Shown one piece after another: positions 14,524 through 20,580 of a stretch of DNA of 20,580 nt. Source of the DNA: Chitinophagaceae bacterium. GTDB taxonomy: Bacteria > Bacteroidota > Bacteroidia > Chitinophagales > Chitinophagaceae. Both the position numbers and the translations under genes were made by a program. Below the pieces are notes generated by a model. That model worked only from the letters and a program-made list of their open reading frames with translations. It ran no database searches and was not told where the DNA came from. The stretch lies in contig JACMLD010000492.1 in NCBI GenBank assembly GCA_014379785.1, positions 1 through 20,580 of the forward strand, in the 5' to 3' direction. How positions within the stretch are numbered: position 1 is the first letter of the stretch; each line of letters opens with the position of its first letter.

Positions 14524-15273
14524 TCAGAACTTTTCAAACAGTTCCATAAACTCCTGCCGCCTCGATCTCGAAATACCGATCGTAGTGCCATCGTCCATAA
14601 TTACATATCCGCCGTCTCCGCGCACAAACTTTTTTATATGATTCAGGTTGACCAGGTATGAATTATGAATCCGGTAAAAATCCGACCCATGCAGTGCATC
14701 ATCAATGTCTTTTAACACCTTCGACACCAGCACTTTCTTTCCTCCGGTCAAAACAACATTCGTATAGTTGCTGTCACTCTGGCAATAAATAATATCCTGA
14801 GTTGACACAAACATCATCCCGTCATTTGTTGTCAGCGCAATTCTTGAAATGGATTGTTTGGATGTACCCCTTACATTCTGCATCAGCAGATCGATTTGTT
14901 CACGCGTGGGCAGCGCTTTTCTTGATTCCAGTCTTTCGATCGTAGTCTTCAGATCATCCGGATCAACCGGCTTGAGCAGGTAATTCAATGCGCTGTACTT
15001 GAATGCCTTTATAGCAAACTGGTCGTATGCCGTTGTAAAGACAACATCAAAGCTGAGTTTTTCAAACTGCTCCAGCATATCGAAGCCGTTCATGTGCGGC
15101 ATTTCAATATCCAGAAAAACCACGTCAGGTCTGAATTTGTTGATGGCCTCAATTCCTTTTTCGGCAGAATTGCACATTGCCTCAATCACTACCTGCGGGC
15201 AATAGGTTTTCAGCAACCATTCCATCATTTCAAGACTATTGCTCTCATCATCAACAAGAATACACCTTATCAT
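14524..15273 (-). CDS. LytTR-family response regulator
   Basis: This 249-residue DNA-binding regulator has a receiver domain (1-120) and a LytTR domain (about 143-249). The acidic pair Asp8/Asp9, phospho-acceptor Asp55 in VVFLDIEMPH, Thr80/Thr81 and Lys101 in LLKPVD are all present. LytTR hallmarks include VSTQDIIYCQSDSNYTNVVL, FYRIHNSYLVNLNHI and ISRSRRQEF. LytTR proteins bind direct repeats in promoter DNA with a beta-type fold. The start lies 15 bp after the kinase stop, so the pair is one operon, kinase first. A terminator closes the operon. Targets are unknown; no obvious regulated gene cluster adjoins it, though a tiny membrane protein gene lies just upstream of the kinase. Confidence 0.96.
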   Translation of the reverse strand: MIRCILVDDESNSLEMMEWLLKTYCPQVVIEAMCNSAEKGIEAINKFRPDVVFLDIEMPHMNGFDMLEQFEKLSFDVVFTTAYDQFAIKAFKYSALNYLLKPVDPDDLKTTIERLESRKALPTREQIDLLMQNVRGTSKQSISRIALTTNDGMMFVSTQDIIYCQSDSNYTNVVLTGGKKVLVSKVLKDIDDALHGSDFYRIHNSYLVNLNHIKKFVRGDGGYVIMDDGTTIGISRSRRQEFMELFEKF

Positions 15274-15288
15274 AAATTGAATTTTATA

Positions 15289-18200
15289 TTAACACGGAAT
15301 CATCAGTATCACCCTGGTACCGCCGGCATTCCCCGCGGGATTCACCACATCAATAATATCCACACTTGCATTCAGTTCAGCATGCTTATTGAGCAGACTG
15401 ATCCGCCCTTCTGTGAGTTTCATACCGAGCGATTTGCGGGTGGTCGCTGATTTGCTTTTCAGCTCCTGCGCCTTCTGCCTGCCAACGCCATCATCTTCGA
15501 TGATGCATTGCAGCATATTCTCCGAGGCCATACTTATCAGAATATCCAGCCTGCCGCCACTTTCCTTGTGCAGCAACCCATGCCAGATAGCATTCTCAAC
15601 GTATGGTTGCATGATCAGTGGTGGCACCTCTACACTGTCTGTATTCACGTTGTTGTCAACTTTGATGGTATAGATGAACTTCTTGTCGAATCTCAAACCT
15701 TCCATTTCGATGTATAATTTCAATGCTTCGAGTTCGTTTGACAATATCACATTCTTGCTATTCGAGTTATCGAGAATCAACCGTATCAGCTTTGCAAACC
15801 TTGTAAGATATAAAGAGGCGGTTGCCTGATCGCTTTTCACAATGTATCGGTTGATAGAATTGAGGCAGTTGAAAATAAAATGAGGATTCATCTGCGCCCG
15901 CAGGGCCTGCATTTCCGCCTCCGCCATCTTTTGCCTGGTATCCGACAGAATGCGCTCGGCGCTGACCTTTTCTTCCTCTGCCATGGTGCGCACGATCTTA
16001 TTGGCAACCAGAGAGGCGATAGTAGTCAGTATGGAAAGATGTCTTTGGGTAAAAAAATTTCTTCTTGAGTGTTCACAATCGATAACACCGAGTACCTTAC
16101 CGTCAGAGATGATTGGGACCGATATCTCTGAACACCTGCGTTCGTCGTCTACAATGTATCTCTTATCCAGACTGGTATCAGCAATCAGTTCGGGTTTTCC
16201 GGAAGCGGCAACTGAACCTACAATTCCTTTACCCACCGGTATTTCTATCGGATGTTCTATTTCGTAATTCCTGGGATTTTTTGGGCCATGCGCCGCCTTC
16301 TGAACAAGCATTTTACTTTCATCGTGCATGAGATATATGACACAATCTTCGAAATGCAATTTGCCTATACAATTCTTTACCACATCCCAAAGGATCATTT
16401 CTACCGATTGCTGGTAGGACATGCTGCTGGCAAAATAGTTGATAGCCTGTTCGGTCTCAATCTCTTCCCGCTGTCTCCGCAATTTCCTTGTCCTGCTCCT
16501 GACAAAAAGAAAGACTGATGCAGTGAGGAGCAAAAGCACAGCAAGTACAAACCACCATCTCTGCCACAGGGGTGGAACGATTCTGATATTCACTTCGTTT
16601 GCTGATGATATCCAGTTGATTTGATCGCTGGTAGCGCGCAGAAGGAATTTATAGTTTCCGGTGGGCAGCGATGAATATCTTGCCTGGCGCAGATCCACTC
16701 CACGCTGCCATTCCTTGTCATATCCCTCCAGCATATATTCATAAAGTATATTGGCGGAGCCCTGCAGATTGATTGCTGTAAAATAAAAGATCACCGTGTT
16801 CCTTGACCACGCCAGCCGAAGTGACCTGTCTCCGGCAAATCTTACCACACTGTCCACAAGATGGGCGCCGGATACGACCACTCTTATCTGCGATGGATTG
16901 TTTATCAGTTCAGCTGGTTTGAAAAAATTGATTCCTTTCAAAGTTCCCCATACCATATCTCCATCTTTTGCAATCAATGCACAGGTCGGCCTGAAACCCT
17001 CATTGCTAAGCCCGGCATTTTCATCAAAAAACTGCATCTTTCCTGTACGGGGGTTGTACTTGACCAGGCATTTTGTATTTGATATCCAGATATTGCCGCT
17101 GCTGTCTTCGAGTATTGCTTCGCAATGGCCATATCTCAATCCGTTATTCTTGTTAAATGTTTTCAGTTTGCCATTTGGATAGATAATGCTAAAACCCGTA
17201 TTGGTGGCGGCATACAGGTCGCCATTTGCGGCCGCCATCAAAGCTGGCGCCGAAGTGCCTCCAAGTCCCTGTTTCACTCCATAAAGAATCAGTGTCTGCA
17301 TTGCCCGGTCATAGCAATAAAGACCCGAGCCCTGCACACTGAACCACATTTTGAGATTTTTGTCCTCATGCATGGCAATGACCCTTTTGCCCTCAAATGT
17401 TTTTAGCAAGGGATGATCCCCATATCCCCTGGTCTTCATTGTTTCCGGGTCGATCGAAAAAACGCCCTGAGCAGTAGATGCCCATATCTTTCCGTCTGAG
17501 CTCGCAAGCAGGCTGAAAATGAAATCGCTTTTTTCCGCTTTGCCTGCATTACTGTCTGGTATAAGTCTGCTGAATGTTTTCTTCTTCTCATCAAAAATCC
17601 CCACACCTGCATCAATCGCACTTACCCAGAGTCTATCTCTCCTGTCAAATGCCAGGGACCTCAGTTGAAGGCTCTTTAAACCGGATGCTTTGCTTTCGTG
17701 GTAATAGAAATAGAACTCAGATTTATTGGTTTTTTTATTCCACCTGATGAGACGATCATATGCTCCAATCCAGATATCACCATCGCGACCTTCTACCATG
17801 TGTGATACATAATTGTCAAAAAGATTTCCCTGCAGATCGCTGAATACTCTCAGATATCCCGCCTGTTTATTATAGATATTACTGATGTTTACGCCGGCAA
17901 GGCCAGTTCCAACCACTACTTCTCCGTTTTCTCCAGCAAAGGCCCGAAATGTATTGTTTGAAGAAAGGGTGCCCGGGTCAAGGGGATCGTGCGTGTGCCT
18001 GGTAATTCTGTCCATTTTGTCAATCGTCACCAGTCCGGCAAAATCGGTCGCCACGATCAGATCTCCATTCGACGCTCTTCGTACCTCACTTAGATTTGTG
18101 TTGATGCTCCGGCCAATGAGCTCATTGGTAATCCTGTACTCATTGTCAACATTTCCATTACGGATATTGATTTTTTTTACCATTCCCATATGAATGCCCA

Positions 18201-18858
18201 CAGCGATCTGCACATCGTTTACACGGCAGGCGCTCACTGCACTTTTTATTGGCAATTCAAAAAATACCGACTTGTTTTTGTAATCAATAATCGTGACGAT
18301 GCTATCCGTGGTGAATATGATCTTGTCGTCATCGAAATTTTCTGCATCCAGAAAATACTTGAAAGAGATATACTCCGGTAGCCAGTTTAGCTTTTCCCAT
18401 TTACCCTCCTTGTTAGCCGAATACTGCCCTTTGTCGGTGTAGAGAACAATGCCGTGACTTTTGGTTTCGAAAATACTCGCACAGGCAAACCTCTCTATGC
18501 TGTCATTTAGTAAAATGCGGGTAAAATTTCTGTTTTCATCCACCCATGTTACCCCGGCCGGGCTGCCTGCCCATACACGATTGTTTTTGTCACAGGTAAG
18601 ATGGACAATGTTATTGGAAGAGAGCGCCGGATATTTTTCTTTGAGAAAACTGGTAACGCCATATCCATCGAACACATTAAGGCCCTCGGCGGTTCCGATC
18701 CACAAAAAACCATTTTTGTCGATCACAATGGAGCGGACTGTATTGTCGGAAAGCCCGTTTGTCCTGTTGAGATGGTGAAATGCTACATTCTGGCCAGCAC
18801 ATGCCAGGGTAAGCAGCAAAACAGGAACCAGGCAATATAGACGGGTAAGTTTTTTCAA
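15289..18858 (-). CDS. Hybrid-architecture sensor histidine kinase (two-component propeller, Y_Y_Y, GAF, LytS-type kinase)
   Basis: From the TTG at 18858 the protein has 1189 residues. In order: signal peptide or anchor (KKLTRLYCLVPVLLLTLAC), a periplasmic beta-propeller of repeats such as DKNGFLWIGTAEGLNVFD and GRDGDIWIGAYDRL (about 25-650), a Y_Y_Y domain (about 697-762), one membrane helix (767-787), a cytoplasmic GAF domain (about 805-955), the His_kinase domain with RAQMNPHFIFNCLNSINRY (phospho-His about 993), and a HATPase domain with QPYVENAIWHG and EDDGVG. It senses an extracytoplasmic signal and phosphorylates the adjacent LytTR regulator. There is no receiver domain. No ATG exists near the start. 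A TTG at 18888 is in frame, but the promoter element at 18893-18886 overlaps it, so the TTG at 18858, which begins directly at the signal peptide, is preferred. Confidence 0.93.
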   Translation of the reverse strand: MKKLTRLYCLVPVLLLTLACAGQNVAFHHLNRTNGLSDNTVRSIVIDKNGFLWIGTAEGLNVFDGYGVTSFLKEKYPALSSNNIVHLTCDKNNRVWAGSPAGVTWVDENRNFTRILLNDSIERFACASIFETKSHGIVLYTDKGQYSANKEGKWEKLNWLPEYISFKYFLDAENFDDDKIIFTTDSIVTIIDYKNKSVFFELPIKSAVSACRVNDVQIAVGIHMGMVKKINIRNGNVDNEYRITNELIGRSINTNLSEVRRASNGDLIVATDFAGLVTIDKMDRITRHTHDPLDPGTLSSNNTFRAFAGENGEVVVGTGLAGVNISNIYNKQAGYLRVFSDLQGNLFDNYVSHMVEGRDGDIWIGAYDRLIRWNKKTNKSEFYFYYHESKASGLKSLQLRSLAFDRRDRLWVSAIDAGVGIFDEKKKTFSRLIPDSNAGKAEKSDFIFSLLASSDGKIWASTAQGVFSIDPETMKTRGYGDHPLLKTFEGKRVIAMHEDKNLKMWFSVQGSGLYCYDRAMQTLILYGVKQGLGGTSAPALMAAANGDLYAATNTGFSIIYPNGKLKTFNKNNGLRYGHCEAILEDSSGNIWISNTKCLVKYNPRTGKMQFFDENAGLSNEGFRPTCALIAKDGDMVWGTLKGINFFKPAELINNPSQIRVVVSGAHLVDSVVRFAGDRSLRLAWSRNTVIFYFTAINLQGSANILYEYMLEGYDKEWQRGVDLRQARYSSLPTGNYKFLLRATSDQINWISSANEVNIRIVPPLWQRWWFVLAVLLLLTASVFLFVRSRTRKLRRQREEIETEQAINYFASSMSYQQSVEMILWDVVKNCIGKLHFEDCVIYLMHDESKMLVQKAAHGPKNPRNYEIEHPIEIPVGKGIVGSVAASGKPELIADTSLDKRYIVDDERRCSEISVPIISDGKVLGVIDCEHSRRNFFTQRHLSILTTIASLVANKIVRTMAEEEKVSAERILSDTRQKMAEAEMQALRAQMNPHFIFNCLNSINRYIVKSDQATASLYLTRFAKLIRLILDNSNSKNVILSNELEALKLYIEMEGLRFDKKFIYTIKVDNNVNTDSVEVPPLIMQPYVENAIWHGLLHKESGGRLDILISMASENMLQCIIEDDGVGRQKAQELKSKSATTRKSLGMKLTEGRISLLNKHAELNASVDIIDVVNPAGNAGGTRVILMIPC

Positions 18859-18885
18859 AAAACGCTTATTGATTGAATTTACGAA

Positions 18886-18893
18886 CAAACTTA
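18886..18893 (-). promoter_or_regulatory. Bacteroidota -7 element for the sensor kinase operon
   Basis: The minus strand reads TAAGTTTG, an exact TAnnTTTG match. A start site 5-7 nt downstream would fall near 18880 and give a leader of about 20 nt to the TTG at 18858. No TTG is found at the -33 position. The element overlaps the alternative TTG start codon at 18888. Confidence 0.4.
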
Positions 18894-18905
18894 CTGACCC
18901 GTCAC

Positions 18906-19064
18906 TTATGCCGGGAGCGCTATTGAGTAGTTGGCAGAATGGGTGAGTGGATGCCCGGATTGGGGCGCCAGGCTGCTGATAGCCATGCTGATAAAGCCGG
19001 CCAGAACGAAAAGTATGAGTATAAGGGTCAGTATCAGACCCAGGTAATATAAAAATTTGGACAT
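18906..19064 (-). CDS. Tiny membrane protein of unknown function
   Basis: From the ATG at 19064 the frame encodes 52 residues: MSKFLYYLGLILTLILILFV is mostly one hydrophobic helix (about 5-30), then a short polar tail with SSLAPQSGHPLTHSANYS. I do not recognise it. It is kept because it lies on the same strand as the kinase operon, stops 47 bp before the kinase start, has a promoter-like TAGTTTTA 6 nt before its ATG, and has a clear amphipathic-to-hydrophobic plan rather than random composition. The frame runs further upstream to 19091, but that extension overlaps the promoter-like site. A chance open frame remains possible. Confidence 0.5.
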   Translation of the reverse strand: MSKFLYYLGLILTLILILFVLAGFISMAISSLAPQSGHPLTHSANYSIALPA

Positions 19065-19070
19065 CGGGCG

Positions 19071-19078
19071 TAAAACTA
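19071..19078 (-). promoter_or_regulatory. Possible -7 element for the tiny membrane protein
   Basis: The minus strand reads TAGTTTTA, one mismatch from TAnnTTTG, ending 6 nt before the ATG at 19064. If active, the transcript would be nearly leaderless and could continue into the kinase and regulator genes. Confidence 0.3.
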
Positions 19079-19116
19079 TGGTGTTTTCCAAGGCTTGATT
19101 CGCCCGTTTAGTAAAT

Positions 19117-19137
19117 GGTTGCTATTTTTTAGTAACC
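19117..19137. other. Hairpin between the glycosyltransferase and the tiny membrane protein gene
   Basis: An 8-bp stem with one G-T pair (19117-19124 with 19130-19137) closes a 5-nt loop, 13 bp after the minus-strand glycosyltransferase stop. No T tract follows it on the minus strand, so it is a weak candidate for a terminator or an RNA-end-stabilising hairpin. Confidence 0.3.
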
Positions 19138-19149
19138 GGCATTTTTATG

Positions 19150-20532
19150 CTAGTTGTAATTGAGTTGCCTGGTCGCTCTGGCACGGTCATAGTATTCATT
19201 TGCCAGCAGATCCATCACATGACCTTCACATAGTTCACCCGGATTGTATTCTCCAAACTCTGCCTTAAGCCGCTCCAGGTTATTTCTGAAGCTGGGATCT
19301 ATGATAAGTTTTTCCACTGCATTGCGAATGGAAGTGGAAGAAGGCCGTTCGGTCCCCAGGTTGATGCCAATCTTAAAAAAGCCTACCCTGGCGTTGATTT
19401 CATTCTTCCCTTCATAGGTGCCAGCCACCACCATTGGCAGGCGATGATGTACGCCCAGCATTACGCCACCATAACCGCCATTGCTGATATATGCATCTGC
19501 ATAAGGCATCACATCGGCATATGGTATAAAGTCTTCTATCACAAAATTATCCTGCGGAAATCTTTTTCTGAGTGAGGCTGTAGAAGAGCCACCGGTGACC
19601 ACAATTACCAGTACACCAGAATTTCTGAACGCTTCCAGTGCTGGCACAATGAGTTTTTCAACATCTGTTTCAACAGTTCCCTGTGTGACAAATACCATTC
19701 TGGAATAATGAAGAAGTTTTTCATTGAACCATAACTCAGATTTTTTCTTATCGACTGGCAGCAAGGGACCAATGAACCTTACATTCTCGGGCATGTCTGA
19801 CCGATCGTATTCAAAACCCGGAGTTCCGCTCTGAAGCAACAGCGTAGACTTGCTGACAATTAAATCAAATACATTATCATTTTCATGACTGATATAATAT
19901 TGATCCAGCAGTTTTCTCATGATCCGGTTTGGACCTTTCAAAATAATCTGACTGCAAAGCCAGCGCAGAAGTTGTTGTTTGAGTTTGCCTCCCCTGGTAT
20001 AAGAAGGAGTCATACCCAATCCCACCGGTGCGAGATCACGCGATGAAGCAATCAGCGGAAGAACGCCTATCGAGATCACCGGCACCCGCAGCTTGTCTGC
20101 TACAAAGGGTATGGCGGTGAATGCGCAATCAGCAATGAGAATGTCAAATGGAAAAGTTTTGTAGATATCACTGATGTCTTCAAAATATTCAGGTGCACGT
20201 AAAATGAATCCATGGATAAGATCATACTTCATTTTTCCAATCAGGGTCTTTTTGCGTTTACGGCTGACAAGCAGCTCGTCCATTCCGTTCACATCTTTTG
20301 CTGCCTTGAATGGATAATGCTTTATCTGCATTTTCATGATGCGCGATGCAAAGCTGTTTGAGGTATACCATCTCACATCATATCCGGCTTCTTTGAGGTG
20401 AACGGCAAGACCAGTGAGCGGATTGAAATGTCCTTCGGCAGGGAAATTTGCGAAGAGGATTCTGGTGCCTGGCTGCAAAGGCCAGAGCATTTTACCAATA
20501 CCGGCACTCGCCGAGTATGTATTATTTTTCAT
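19150..20532 (-). CDS. Family 1 (UGT/MGT-type) glycosyltransferase
   Basis: The 460-residue protein has the GT-B fold of family 1 enzymes, which move a sugar from a nucleotide donor to a small acceptor such as a polyketide, carotenoid, flavonoid or lipid. The N-terminal acceptor half opens with ILFANFPAEGHFNPLTGLA (25-43), where His35 is the expected catalytic base. The donor half holds VFVTQGTVE (280-288), VVTGGSS and the signature region YISNGGYGGVMLGVHHRLPM (348-367), followed by AGTYEGKNEINARV. The usual THGG...DQ form is replaced by SNGG...GKNE, as in a known bacterial branch. The ATG at 20532 is chosen over an upstream GTG at 20568. No neighbouring biosynthetic genes are visible, so the acceptor is unknown. 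Confidence 0.92.
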   Translation of the reverse strand: MKNNTYSASAGIGKMLWPLQPGTRILFANFPAEGHFNPLTGLAVHLKEAGYDVRWYTSNSFASRIMKMQIKHYPFKAAKDVNGMDELLVSRKRKKTLIGKMKYDLIHGFILRAPEYFEDISDIYKTFPFDILIADCAFTAIPFVADKLRVPVISIGVLPLIASSRDLAPVGLGMTPSYTRGGKLKQQLLRWLCSQIILKGPNRIMRKLLDQYYISHENDNVFDLIVSKSTLLLQSGTPGFEYDRSDMPENVRFIGPLLPVDKKKSELWFNEKLLHYSRMVFVTQGTVETDVEKLIVPALEAFRNSGVLVIVVTGGSSTASLRKRFPQDNFVIEDFIPYADVMPYADAYISNGGYGGVMLGVHHRLPMVVAGTYEGKNEINARVGFFKIGINLGTERPSSTSIRNAVEKLIIDPSFRNNLERLKAEFGEYNPGELCEGHVMDLLANEYYDRARATRQLNYN

Positions 20533-20580
20533 GGCTAAAACTTTCGTAGATAAGGTTAAATGGTCCACAATGATAAACCC

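Noticed and set aside
16796..17182. Plus-strand frames opposite the kinase propeller (up to 128 codons), plus others across 15094-18840
   Set aside because: The kinase frame is continuous with clear domains over 1189 residues, so these are shadows.
19450..19520. Altered donor motif (SNGGYGG ... GKNE) in the family 1 glycosyltransferase taken as a lost active site
   Set aside because: I recall this wording from a common bacterial branch of the family, and the rest of the fold is intact, so it is not evidence of a dead enzyme.

Overview
The window looks like an ordinary chromosomal stretch of a Bacteroidota genome, probably a Chitinophagaceae-like member. The reasons are a Rho factor with a long disordered N-terminal insertion, a DUF3667 protein, a hybrid sensor kinase (beta-propeller, Y_Y_Y, GAF, LytS-type kinase) paired with a LytTR regulator, and repeated matches to the Bacteroidota -7 promoter element TAnnTTTG just upstream of start codons. 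Shine-Dalgarno sequences are largely absent. The taxonomic call is inference; no rRNA gene is present. There are no tRNA genes, CRISPR arrays, transposase genes or phage genes.

Layout. At 1-372 is the end of a membrane-anchored DUF2167 protein, facing asparaginyl-tRNA synthetase (426-1865, minus) across a strong hairpin. Positions 2150-5302 hold a plus-strand run: rho, a small secreted protein and a diacylglycerol-kinase-family lipid kinase. A pair of inverted REP-like units (5304-5430) separates this run from a minus-strand pair, a polytopic membrane patatin-like phospholipase and heme A synthase (5437-8773). A divergent DUF3667 membrane protein (8838-9605) overlaps tail-to-tail with a minus-strand operon of a HAD nucleotidase and a TauE/SafE exporter (9589-11078). 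A plus-strand operon follows: short-chain dehydrogenase, family 2 glycosyltransferase and MeaB-type GTPase (11125-13502). It abuts a 70-residue secreted CxxC membrane protein and a lipocalin-like lipoprotein on the minus strand. The right end (14524-20532, all minus) carries a two-component pair, a tiny membrane protein just upstream of it, and a family 1 glycosyltransferase.

How the genes work together. Most are housekeeping or envelope functions: translation (asnS), transcription termination (rho), respiratory heme A synthesis, phospholipid metabolism, sulfur-anion export, nucleotide clean-up, surface glycan synthesis and propionate/methylmalonyl-CoA enzyme maintenance. The lipid kinase and the membrane patatin lie next to each other but on opposite strands, so a shared role is only a suggestion. 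The two-component pair has no obvious adjacent target.

I found no clear new multi-gene system. The points most worth a second look are the Rho insertion, the seven-helix membrane patatin next to heme A synthase, the REP-like pair, the apparently leaderless lipid kinase, the ATG-less sensor kinase and two unclassified small membrane proteins.
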